A DNA stretch of 52,890 nt from Caldisericaceae bacterium (lineage in GTDB: Bacteria > Caldisericota > Caldisericia > Caldisericales > Caldisericaceae), in assembly GCA_036574215.1 (NCBI GenBank), contig JAINCR010000049.1:1-52890 (forward strand), read 5' to 3'. A program made the position numbers and the translations under genes. The notes under the pieces are model-generated. The model saw nothing but the letters and a program-made list of their open reading frames with translations, was not told the DNA's origin and searched no databases. Positions within the stretch are counted from its first letter, which is position 1; each line of letters opens with the position of its first letter. Below, piece after piece: positions 45,187-52,890 of this stretch.

Positions 45187-46244
45187 TCACCAACCTCTTT
45201 CCTTGAAATATTAATAAGTATACCTACAGAGATAAAATTAGCAACCATATTATTAAAGCCCATGCTTATAAATGGTAAAGGCACCCCTGTTACTGGCATT
45301 AGACCTAAATTCACTGCAAAATTAATAGTTGCAAACATGCAAATCCCTAAAGTAAGACCAATCGCAAGAATCCGTGAAAAAAGAGATTGCGCTACACTTG
45401 CAATCCTAAAACCCGTATACAACAACCCCAAGTAGGAGACAGCAATTATTATAATAACAATTCCTCCTAATTCTTCCCCGATGACTGGTAAAACAAAGTC
45501 TGAAACTGATACAGGTAAAACTTGAGGATATTTAAAAATACCCTTTAGAAAACCGACACCGTTAATACCTCCTCTTGCAAATGCTTTAATAGATTGTAAA
45601 GTTTGAAGTGCATCTGATGTTGCAAATGCTTCTGGATTTAAAAAGGCTTCTATTCTTCTTCTCCATTCCTCACTAAAACCAAGTAGAAGTAAAAATGAAA
45701 CTATGCTAAAAGTAGAAAACACAAAAATATGCAATAGAGGCATTCCAATAATTACAAGGGTTAAAAAGCACGTCAAAAACAGCTGTGCAGCAGAACCCAT
45801 ATCCGGTTCTAAAGAAATGAGCAAAGAAAAAACCCCAATCAACACCAGAGAAACAAGAAAAACCTTTGTAAGTTCATCGTCCTTTATCTTATTAGAAAAA
45901 ATTTTTGCAATAAGTAGAGACAAAACTATGTATGCAAATTGCGAAGGCTGAAAATTGAAGACTCCAAAATTAATAAATCTTGAAACACCCCCTTGAAAAA
46001 GAAGGTAGAGAAGTAATAAAAACAATATAAAGGTGCTAATCTTAGCAAATTTTTGTAAGATGTGGTGGTCAAAAAATGCAAAAAATATCATCAATAAATA
46101 TCCTATAGCAACTGAAACTAATTGTCTTATGTACGTATTTGGATAAACTACACTAAGACTAACACTTGATATAATGCCAATAATGGATAATAAGGTTACG
46201 AAGAAAATAAGAGAAATGGAATACGGGTTTAAAATCTTTTTCAT
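45183..46244 (-). CDS. ftsW: SEDS peptidoglycan polymerase FtsW
   Basis: A 353-aa polytopic membrane protein (about ten segments) of the FtsW/RodA/SpoVE family. LEPDMGSAAQLF contains the conserved acidic residue of the SEDS active site, and GVPLPFISMGFNNMVANFISVGIL is the C-terminal signature. FtsW rather than RodA is chosen from its position between murD and murG in a dcw cluster next to a class B PBP. It overlaps murD and murG by 4 nt each. Confidence 0.94.
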   Translation of the reverse strand: MKKILNPYSISLIFFVTLLSIIGIISSVSLSVVYPNTYIRQLVSVAIGYLLMIFFAFFDHHILQKFAKISTFILFLLLLYLLFQGGVSRFINFGVFNFQPSQFAYIVLSLLIAKIFSNKIKDDELTKVFLVSLVLIGVFSLLISLEPDMGSAAQLFLTCFLTLVIIGMPLLHIFVFSTFSIVSFLLLLGFSEEWRRRIEAFLNPEAFATSDALQTLQSIKAFARGGINGVGFLKGIFKYPQVLPVSVSDFVLPVIGEELGGIVIIIIAVSYLGLLYTGFRIASVAQSLFSRILAIGLTLGICMFATINFAVNLGLMPVTGVPLPFISMGFNNMVANFISVGILINISRKEVGE

Positions 46245-47587
46245 AACGAATTTACGATTTCCTTAAATTGATCGCCTCTATCTTCAAAATCCCTGAACAT
46301 ATCAAAACTTGCACAAGCAGGTGATAGTAAGACCACATCAAAGCGACTTGCTTTTGATTTTGCAAGAAGAATTGCGTCTCTTAAGCTTTCTACAACTGAA
46401 AAGTTATTAAAATTTGCTTTTATTGCGGCTTCCTTTATTTCATTTGCTGTTTTCCCCATAAGTATAAGGTGTTTAACTTTTTGTGGAAACATTTTACCCA
46501 AATTTGTAAAATCGTTATTTTTTGAGCTTCCCCCTGCAATAAGAATTACTTTCCTATCAAAAGATTCAAGTGCCTTAATTGTAGAATCAGGTGTTGTAGA
46601 CTTTGAATCATTTATGAACGTTATGCCATCAACTTCCCTTACAAATTCAAGCCTATGGGGAAGACCTTTAAAAGTTTTAATAGATTTAGCAACTGTATTT
46701 ATATCAACACCAATTAAAATTGAAGCAGTAATCGCTGCAAGTGTATTTTCAACATTATGAAGCCCTAAAAGGGGAATATCGCTTCTATTTATAATCTTTA
46801 TGGATTCAGAGGTTGTAGAATCCTTAAAATAAATTTCACCGCCCAAAAGATAGGCACCTCTATCAACTTTATTTGTTAAAGAGAAAAAATAAACCTTAGG
46901 TCTTAAGTCTTTTGCAAGTTCTCTTAAGGTGCTGTCATCAAAATTTAAAACGGTAAAGTCAGACTCTGTCTGGTTTAAAAAAATCCTTTTCTTTGCTTCT
47001 AAATAATTATCCATGGTGCCATACCTGTCAAGGTGGTCTTCTGTAAAGTTTAAAAATACAGAGACCTTTGGGTGGTATTGTTCAATTGTCTCAAGTTGAA
47101 AACAACTCGTTTCAAGAATAGCAAACTGTGGATTTGGATTTTCTAAAAGAAGAAAGGAATAAGGGGTGCCTAAATTACCACCATAAACAGATGAAGGATA
47201 AAAGTCTTTAATGATGTGGTAAGTAAGGGCTGTTGTAGTGCTCTTACCATTGGTGCCTGTAATTGCAATAACTTCAGTATTTGAAGCAAACATATTTGCA
47301 AATTCCAATTCTCCTATAATTTTTTTACCGCATTCTTCAAGATACCTTACAACTTCTGAATTTAAAGGTATGCCAGGAGATAAAACAACGAGGTCAAAAT
47401 CTTTAAATTTATCGAAACTATGCTTACCTATCTCATATGGGATTTTGTGCTCTTTTAGAAGTGACTCAAACGAATGTGTTTCATGGTTGTCGTTTAGCTC
47501 AGATAAAAAAACACTAAAGCCTTTACTTTTTGCAAGGATGCTTGCATAAACACCGGATTTACGAGCTCCAAGAACAAGAACTTTCAC
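46241..47587 (-). CDS. murD: UDP-N-acetylmuramoyl-L-alanine--D-glutamate ligase
   Basis: A 448-aa Mur ligase. KVLVLGARKSGVYA is the N-terminal fold, AITGTNGKSTTTAL the P-loop, NFTEDHLDRYGTMDNYLEAK the catalytic centre and FINDSKSTTPDST the start of the C-terminal domain. GTG 47587 is chosen because AGGAGG (47594-47599) lies 6 nt upstream. A TTG at 47605 is in frame but would place the ribosome site inside the gene. It adds D-Glu. Confidence 0.96.
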   Translation of the reverse strand: MKVLVLGARKSGVYASILAKSKGFSVFLSELNDNHETHSFESLLKEHKIPYEIGKHSFDKFKDFDLVVLSPGIPLNSEVVRYLEECGKKIIGELEFANMFASNTEVIAITGTNGKSTTTALTYHIIKDFYPSSVYGGNLGTPYSFLLLENPNPQFAILETSCFQLETIEQYHPKVSVFLNFTEDHLDRYGTMDNYLEAKKRIFLNQTESDFTVLNFDDSTLRELAKDLRPKVYFFSLTNKVDRGAYLLGGEIYFKDSTTSESIKIINRSDIPLLGLHNVENTLAAITASILIGVDINTVAKSIKTFKGLPHRLEFVREVDGITFINDSKSTTPDSTIKALESFDRKVILIAGGSSKNNDFTNLGKMFPQKVKHLILMGKTANEIKEAAIKANFNNFSVVESLRDAILLAKSKASRFDVVLLSPACASFDMFRDFEDRGDQFKEIVNSL

Positions 47588-47593
47588 ATTATA

Positions 47594-47599
47594 CCTCCT
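47594..47599 (-). promoter_or_regulatory. Shine-Dalgarno that sets the murD start
   Basis: AGGAGG on the minus strand overlaps the end of mraY and precedes GTG 47587 by TATAAT (6 nt). That hexamer looks like a -10 element but serves here as the spacer; I see no matching -35. Confidence 0.7.
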
Positions 47600-48566
47600 A
47601 ACCAAAATACACTTTTAAAAAGAATACAACAAGAGAAGCTACCAATGTTATAATAGAAAACCTAAAATCAATTTGTGCTTCACTAAGTCCAGATAACTCA
47701 AAATGGTGATGGATAGGTGTCATTTTAAATACTCTTTTACCGTGAGTTCTCTTAAAATATGTAATCTGGATAAAAATTGAAAGAGCTTCAATGACAGGAA
47801 TAACAGCAAAAATTGGAAGATACAACTCTATTTTCAAAATAACAGAAAGAGAAGCAACAAGTGCACCTAAAGCACCCGATCCAACATCCCCCATAAAAAT
47901 TGAAGCTTTTGGGCTATTGAACCATAGAAAAGCAAGAATAGAAACAATAAAAACAAGTATCAAATATACGTAGGAAGTGTTTCCAAGGGTGTTTGCAATT
48001 AAAGATAGTAAAAGAAGTATGGCAAAAGTAACACTTCCAAGAAGCCCATCTACCCCGTCCGTCAGGTTAAAAGCATTAGCAGAACCAATAAACATCATTA
48101 AGAAAAGTATAAAATAAATAAACCAACCCAATTTCAAATCGAAAGATAAGAATTTAACATTAAAAGAAAAGATATCTTTAAAAATTACAAACAGAGTAAG
48201 ACTTGCAAGAAAATGTAAAATAAGTTTACTTTTAACAGAAAGTCCATCTGAAGAGTGTTTTTTAAAAGTAAGAACATCATCAATAAGCCCAATTATACCA
48301 AATAAGAGCACTGAAGATGTAACAAAGAATGCAACTTTTGAATGATTAAAGGGAAGAAAAAAGATAGGTGCAAGAAGAAATACTATCCCTCCGCCTCTTG
48401 GTGTGCCTTCCTTTATTTTGTGAATATCGCCCATTTCATCACGCACATGTTGGACTGCATTACGTTTCTTAAGATATCTAATAAGAAATTTTTCAAAATA
48501 CAACAATAAAAAAAATTCAATTAAGATAACAAAAGCAAAGATAATGTTTGAAATGTTCTTATCCAT
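47598..48566 (-). CDS. mraY: Phospho-N-acetylmuramoyl-pentapeptide transferase
   Basis: A 322-aa integral membrane enzyme with about ten segments. GLIDDVLTF holds the first Asp pair, NAFNLTDGVDGL the central active-site loop, FMGDVGSGALGA the third Asp motif, and MTPIHHHFELSG the MraY-specific His-rich loop. It transfers phospho-MurNAc-pentapeptide to undecaprenyl phosphate, making lipid I. Its ATG overlaps murF as ATGGATAA. Confidence 0.98.
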   Translation of the reverse strand: MDKNISNIIFAFVILIEFFLLLYFEKFLIRYLKKRNAVQHVRDEMGDIHKIKEGTPRGGGIVFLLAPIFFLPFNHSKVAFFVTSSVLLFGIIGLIDDVLTFKKHSSDGLSVKSKLILHFLASLTLFVIFKDIFSFNVKFLSFDLKLGWFIYFILFLMMFIGSANAFNLTDGVDGLLGSVTFAILLLLSLIANTLGNTSYVYLILVFIVSILAFLWFNSPKASIFMGDVGSGALGALVASLSVILKIELYLPIFAVIPVIEALSIFIQITYFKRTHGKRVFKMTPIHHHFELSGLSEAQIDFRFSIITLVASLVVFFLKVYFG

Positions 48567-49914
48567 CTTTAAACCTTCCTTTCAAGACTTCAACAAATCT
48601 TTCCATCTTCATGCCGCGTGATCCTTTTAAAAAAATTAAAGAACCTTTTTTAAAATCAAATTTTTCTAAAAACTCCTTTAGGGCGTCTTCATCGGTAAAA
48701 TGAAATTTTAAAGCAGTCGAAGCATTTTCGTAAATAGATTTTGTAAAATCCCCATAAGTTATAAGTAGATATGGATCAACTTCTTCGATTAAAGAGACAA
48801 AACTTTCATGAATCTCATAAGCATCCTTGCCAAGTTCAAGCATGTCTCCTATTATTATAACCTTTGGTTTATTATCATCTAAAAGTGATTTTAATGCAAA
48901 AGTAAGAGAAACTGGATTTGAGTTATAAGTATCATCCAATATGGATATATGTGAAAAATTTATAATCTCTCCTCTTCCTCTATAAGGCTTAAATTCTTTT
49001 AAAGAGGAAACTATTAAATCAGGGTCAACTCCGAAATGGAAGGCAATTGCAAAAGTAAAAGCCAAAGTATAAACAAACTGATAACCGTAAAAAGGAAGTG
49101 AAAAGTAAAATTTTCGATCAGCAAAAATCAGGTTCAACGTCCTAACGCCTTCTTTAGTTAATAAATCAATTACTACATCGTTTCTCTTATTAAAACCTAT
49201 AAGTACTCTATTTTTAAGATTATGCGAGGCTTCAAACAACAGATCATCATCACCATTTAAAAAAGCAATGCCATTATTATCAACGTATTTTGCGAGTTTA
49301 AATTTCTCATTTAACACCCCCTCTTTTGATTGTAGATATTCGATGTGAGATTCACCAATATTTGTAATAACTCCGTAGTGTGGTTGAGTTAATTCAAGAA
49401 GATAATCCATATCATAAGGTTTTTGAACACCCAATTCTACAACAATAAAATCCTCTCTCAAATTTATTTCATTTGCAAAAAATAACGGTAAAGAAACATC
49501 AGTATTGAGGTTGCCTTCTGTTTTTAATACGGAAAATTTTTTTGATAAGGCATTAGCAACAGATTCTTTAAGGGTAGTTTTACCAGCACTTCCTGTAATA
49601 CCCAACACACAACCTGAGGCATGCTTTCTTCCAACTAAACCGATGTGTTTAATGAAATCTCTGGTAGAATTTACAACAAATTCAAAAGTATTATCTAGAG
49701 GAATCTCTTTTTCAACAACAACACCTAAAGCACCTTTTTGAATTGCGTCTTTTACAAAATCATGCCCATCATACTTTAAACCTTTTAAAGCAATAAAAAT
49801 ATCTCCTTTTTCAACAGTTCTTGAATCTATCTTAAACTTATTGAAAGTCTTAGGTATAGTATTCATCCTAATTCCATCAAAGCCATTAAGAAACTCTTCT
49901 AATTTAAAGTTCAT
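48559..49914 (-). CDS. murF: UDP-MurNAc-tripeptide--D-alanyl-D-alanine ligase
   Basis: A 451-aa Mur ligase. FKIDSRTVEKGDIFIALKGL is the N-terminal domain, GITGSAGKTTLKESV the P-loop, TNIGESHIEYLQSKEGVLNEK the catalytic part and ILDDTYNSNPVS the MurF-type C-terminal motif. It adds D-Ala-D-Ala made by the Ddl encoded in the same cluster. It overlaps murE by 11 nt and mraY by 8 nt. Confidence 0.97.
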   Translation of the reverse strand: MNFKLEEFLNGFDGIRMNTIPKTFNKFKIDSRTVEKGDIFIALKGLKYDGHDFVKDAIQKGALGVVVEKEIPLDNTFEFVVNSTRDFIKHIGLVGRKHASGCVLGITGSAGKTTLKESVANALSKKFSVLKTEGNLNTDVSLPLFFANEINLREDFIVVELGVQKPYDMDYLLELTQPHYGVITNIGESHIEYLQSKEGVLNEKFKLAKYVDNNGIAFLNGDDDLLFEASHNLKNRVLIGFNKRNDVVIDLLTKEGVRTLNLIFADRKFYFSLPFYGYQFVYTLAFTFAIAFHFGVDPDLIVSSLKEFKPYRGRGEIINFSHISILDDTYNSNPVSLTFALKSLLDDNKPKVIIIGDMLELGKDAYEIHESFVSLIEEVDPYLLITYGDFTKSIYENASTALKFHFTDEDALKEFLEKFDFKKGSLIFLKGSRGMKMERFVEVLKGRFKDG

Positions 49915-51346
49915 AAACTACTTCCTCCACAACATCTAAATCTCTAAAATTTACTATACGTCCATCTTTAAAATGCATCTTACTTTCAACACCTCTACCC
50001 AAAATTGCAATCGTATCGTTTGGTTTTGACTTTAATAACGCTTCTCTAATTGCAAGGCGCCTATCTTCTAACACTTTATAGTCAATTGAAACACCCTTTA
50101 AAATGTCATCGATGATCTTTTTTTCATCAAATCCTCTTGGATCATCGGAAGTTACATAACAAAAATCTGCAAAATTACTTACAACTCTTCCCATCTCTAT
50201 CCTCTTCTCTGTATTAGATGTGCCAACTGCTCCAAAAACAACTATAAGCCGCCCTTTTTTATTCAAACTAAGGTTTTCAAGGACGCTCCTAATTTCAGAA
50301 GGGTTGTGTGCATAATCTACTACTATTGCTCTATTAAAAAATTTTCTTATTTCCATTCTGCCAGGAATTGAAATAGTTTTTCCAAATTCTTTAATTACGT
50401 TAAATGGGATGCCCTCAACAATTGCAAAAGAAGAGGCAGCAAGAAAATTAACAATATTAAACTTGGACACTAAAGGAATCTCAACTTCACCAATTAAGCT
50501 ACTTTTTCTAAAAATATTAAACCGAAGCACTATATCTTGTGAGTTAATAAATTCATATGAGAAATCAAAAGATGGTTTTTCGCCGTAAAGTATGGGTTCT
50601 TTAGAAACTTCTAAAAACCTTTCAATGTATAAACTTTCACCATTTAAAATGGGAGAAAAAGCATCAACAAAAAAAGAAACTTTAGTATCTAAATAATCTT
50701 CAAAAGTTTTATGAAAATCAAGATGGTCCAGCCCCATCGTTGAGAGAACCTTTTTATAGAAATCAATACCAAATACTCTTTTATCTTTTATAGCATGAGA
50801 GGTAACTTCCATAAATACGTATTTAACGTTGTCATCTCTCATTAAACTCAAGTATCTATTCAGATCAAAAGGGAATGGTGTTGTTGGAGGCTCAAGGTCT
50901 TTTAATTCAAATTTATCTTTTATGCCAATACCAAGGGTGCCAATAAAAGCAGAAGGAATTGAAGCGTAATTAAAAAGCCTGTAAAGTATGTAAGCAATAG
51001 TTGTTTTACCCATAGTTCCAGTTATACCGACTATCCTTAATTGAGAAGATGGATGGTTGAACATATGGTCTGATAAAATTGCATAGGCAACTTTACTATC
51101 ATCTACCTTAATAAGAGGAGTATCGAAAGTTTTTGTAGTCTCCTTTTCTACAATAGCACCCACTGCACCATTTTTTATTGCATCTTCAATAAAATTGTGT
51201 CCGTCGTTATTTTGTCCACTTATTGCAACAAACAGATCACCTTTTTTAATTTTTCTTGAATCATGTTGCAATGCAAAAAACTCAATATCAGAATTACCGT
51301 AAATTTTACAATTCTTTAAAACTTTTTTTATCTCTTCTATTTTCAT
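49904..51346 (-). CDS. murE: UDP-MurNAc-L-Ala-D-Glu--diamino acid ligase MurE
   Basis: A 480-aa Mur ligase. HDSRKIKKGDLFVAISG is the N-terminal domain, GITGTMGKTTIAYIL (from residue 107) the P-loop, GLDHLDFHKTFEDYLDTK the centre with the Lys222 that is normally carbamylated, and YVTSDDPRGFD the substrate loop. The loop reads DDPR (401-404), not the DNPR of meso-diaminopimelate enzymes. Thermotoga maritima MurE also has DDPR and uses lysine. The third residue of this organism's stem peptide is therefore open. It overlaps the PBP gene by 4 nt (ATGA). Confidence 0.96.
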   Translation of the reverse strand: MKIEEIKKVLKNCKIYGNSDIEFFALQHDSRKIKKGDLFVAISGQNNDGHNFIEDAIKNGAVGAIVEKETTKTFDTPLIKVDDSKVAYAILSDHMFNHPSSQLRIVGITGTMGKTTIAYILYRLFNYASIPSAFIGTLGIGIKDKFELKDLEPPTTPFPFDLNRYLSLMRDDNVKYVFMEVTSHAIKDKRVFGIDFYKKVLSTMGLDHLDFHKTFEDYLDTKVSFFVDAFSPILNGESLYIERFLEVSKEPILYGEKPSFDFSYEFINSQDIVLRFNIFRKSSLIGEVEIPLVSKFNIVNFLAASSFAIVEGIPFNVIKEFGKTISIPGRMEIRKFFNRAIVVDYAHNPSEIRSVLENLSLNKKGRLIVVFGAVGTSNTEKRIEMGRVVSNFADFCYVTSDDPRGFDEKKIIDDILKGVSIDYKVLEDRRLAIREALLKSKPNDTIAILGRGVESKMHFKDGRIVNFRDLDVVEEVVYEL

Positions 51347-52890
51347 TTTTCAATCCTTAGATATTTTACAAGGAAATTACCAATCTCTGCAAATAATGGC
51401 GCTGCTACGGTTGTAGAATACTGAGGGTATTTTGTCTCATCTATAGAAACTATTACCGAAACTTTTGGAACGGGATAGGGAACGGCTCCATAAAAACTGT
51501 ATATCAACCTAGTATGAGAATAACTTTTTTTGATTGGATCAATCTTTTGCGCTGTGCCTGTTTTACCCATAACCTTATACCCTTCTATTTTTGCTTTTGG
51601 AGCACCAATATCAACAACATCAACCATTGCACTTTTTATTAAATTAACGTTATCAACTGAACCAACAACATTTTTTAGAATGGGGGAGGATTCATAAATT
51701 ACATTACCCGAATCTTCTATCTTTTTAATGATATTAGGTGTGTAGAGTTTACCGCCATTAACAATAGAGTTTAATGCTGTAACCATTTGAATTTGAGTAA
51801 CAGCAACTCCTTGACCAAAGCCCATTGTAGCAGTTTCAACATCTCCGATACTTTTTAAGTTAGGAATAATCCCTTTTTCTTCTGCAGTAATTTCTAAACC
51901 TGTTTTTTCACCAAAACCAAATAAATTAAAATACTTTAAAAGATTTTCCTTTCCTAAACCGAGAGCAACCTCAGCAAACGCAACATCGCAAGAATTCACA
52001 AGGATGTCTCTAACTCCGTGCTCTTCTCCATGTTTTTTCCAACAGGATATTACGGTATCTTTTACCTTAATTGACCCGCTACAATAAAACTCATCGTTTT
52101 CTTTAAGTGTTCCTTTCTCAAGTGCAGCAAAGGCAACAATAGGTTTCATGACAGAACCAGGTTCATAATTGTAACTGATTGGCAAGTTAGGTTTGATGCT
52201 ATCAACATTTTGTGGGTTAAAAGATGGGTAGCTCACCATTGCAAGAATCTCATTAGAGTTTGGTTCTGTTACTATGGCAAAACCATGTTTTGCATTGTAT
52301 TTCTCAACAGTTTCTTTAACTAAAGCGTATAGTTTTGCCTGTATATTTATATCGATTGTTAACTGAATTGTGCTACCCTTTTTAGGATAAATAATATAAG
52401 TAGGCTTACCTAATGTTTCTGGCTCGTTAAAATTGTATGTTCTAAAGGCTCTACCTTTTTTCCCTTTCAAAAAATCATTAAAATAAAGTTCAATACCACT
52501 TAAACCATCATTATCAAGGCCAACAACTCCAATAAGAGGCGCTACTATTTCACCATACGGATAAACTCTTCTGTAAGTCTTAGTAAATACAACTCCATTA
52601 TCAATTTCTAATTTATCAATTTCTTTTTTTAGGCTTTCTGTAATTGAAGTTGAAACAACAGTATAAGCGTTAGATGAAAAAATGCTTTTTAAATCAGATG
52701 AAGATAATTTTAGATATTTACTCAAAATTTCTTTTAAAGATTCTATTTTAGACGCTTCAATGAGTTTTGGATTTACATCAAGTTGATAAGTAATTTCATT
52801 TATTGCAAGTTTATTTCCGTTTCTGTCGATTATTTCCCCTCTTTCAGCGCGCAATACATCATAAGTTGGCACAACCTGTGGAGCAAACTC
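51343..52890 (-). CDS. ftsI: Class B penicillin-binding protein (FtsI/SpoVD-like), 5' end missing
   Basis: 515 codons are visible, and the frame stays open to the window edge, so the GTG near 52872 is internal rather than a start. RAERGEIIDRNGNKLA belongs to the PBP dimerisation region. The transpeptidase motifs are YEPGSVMKP (Ser-x-x-Lys), NSCDVAF (S-x-D in place of the common S-x-N) and MGKTGTAQ (Lys-Thr-Gly). The N-terminal membrane anchor lies outside. It cross-links septal peptidoglycan with FtsW. There is no PASTA domain, because the protein ends soon after the transpeptidase fold. Confidence 0.92.
   Translation of the reverse strand, partial: EFAPQVVPTYDVLRAERGEIIDRNGNKLAINEITYQLDVNPKLIEASKIESLKEILSKYLKLSSSDLKSIFSSNAYTVVSTSITESLKKEIDKLEIDNGVVFTKTYRRVYPYGEIVAPLIGVVGLDNDGLSGIELYFNDFLKGKKGRAFRTYNFNEPETLGKPTYIIYPKKGSTIQLTIDINIQAKLYALVKETVEKYNAKHGFAIVTEPNSNEILAMVSYPSFNPQNVDSIKPNLPISYNYEPGSVMKPIVAFAALEKGTLKENDEFYCSGSIKVKDTVISCWKKHGEEHGVRDILVNSCDVAFAEVALGLGKENLLKYFNLFGFGEKTGLEITAEEKGIIPNLKSIGDVETATMGFGQGVAVTQIQMVTALNSIVNGGKLYTPNIIKKIEDSGNVIYESSPILKNVVGSVDNVNLIKSAMVDVVDIGAPKAKIEGYKVMGKTGTAQKIDPIKKSYSHTRLIYSFYGAVPYPVPKVSVIVSIDETKYPQYSTTVAAPLFAEIGNFLVKYLRIEK

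Noticed and set aside
47588-47593. TATAAT before murD as a promoter -10
   Set aside because: No -35 is present at a suitable distance. The hexamer is the spacer between AGGAGG and the GTG start.
1-52890. CRISPR arrays, insertion sequences, prophage genes or frameshifted genes
   Set aside because: I looked for regularly spaced direct repeats, transposase motifs, phage proteins and split frames and found none. Genes run full length except where cut by the window edges.

Overview
The window is an AT-rich bacterial chromosome segment (roughly one third GC by eye) in which every gene I can support lies on the minus strand, so transcription runs from the high-coordinate end towards base 1. The gene set points to a thermophilic anaerobic bacterium: a complete V-type ATPase instead of an F-type, S-layer-homology (SLH) domains on a secreted binding protein, an EndoQ-like PHP nuclease, an EF-G-2 paralog and a bacterial type A RNase P RNA. 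Deep-branching thermophiles such as Caldisericum, Dictyoglomus or Coprothermobacter relatives fit, but this is inference from gene content, not a species identification.

Layout in the direction of transcription. (1) 52890-37190: a compact division and cell wall (dcw) cluster, ftsI-like PBP (cut by the window edge), murE, murF, mraY, murD, ftsW, murG, murC, murB, ddl, ftsQ, ftsA, ftsZ and a HlyD-like membrane protein. Most junctions overlap by 4 or 8 nt. (2) 37189-36173: an ECF sigma factor gene with a candidate self-recognised promoter (TGTAAC-N16-CGTA) and an overlapping single-TM protein, possibly its anti-sigma partner. (3) 36245-29871: a peptide/nickel-type ABC importer whose solute-binding protein carries SLH repeats, then two permeases and two ATPases. 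It has an internal intrinsic terminator after the binding protein gene and another at the end. (4) 29870-29169: about 700 bp without a gene, holding degenerate interspersed repeat copies and a perfect AT-rich palindrome.

(5) 29168-27980: tRNA(CAU), a coiled-coil zinc-ribbon protein and rnpB, whose 5' end overlaps the protein's stop codon. (6) 27960-13215: two tRNA-Pro genes, a PLP-dependent basic amino acid decarboxylase, all nine V-ATPase subunits (order F-I-K-E-C-G-A-B-D in Enterococcus ntp naming), a Nudix hydrolase, an LpxL-like acyltransferase, a GT2 glycosyltransferase, an EndoQ-like protein, moaA and moaC. I see no terminator inside this ~14.7 kb block. (7) 13213-3138: rpoB, an EF-G-2 paralog, rpoC. 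(8) 3128-1: rpsL, rpsG, fusA, tuf (cut by the edge).

Five sigma-70-type promoters can be read (before rpsL, rpoB, the tRNA-Pro pair, tRNA(CAU) and the SLH binding protein), all with a 16-bp spacer. The most unusual points are the EF-G-2 gene sitting between rpoB and rpoC, the tRNA-Pro pair that appears to lead the decarboxylase/V-ATPase operon, the ECF module next to an SLH-anchored importer, a c-ring with the full Na+ ligand set, and a MurE with DDPR instead of DNPR.
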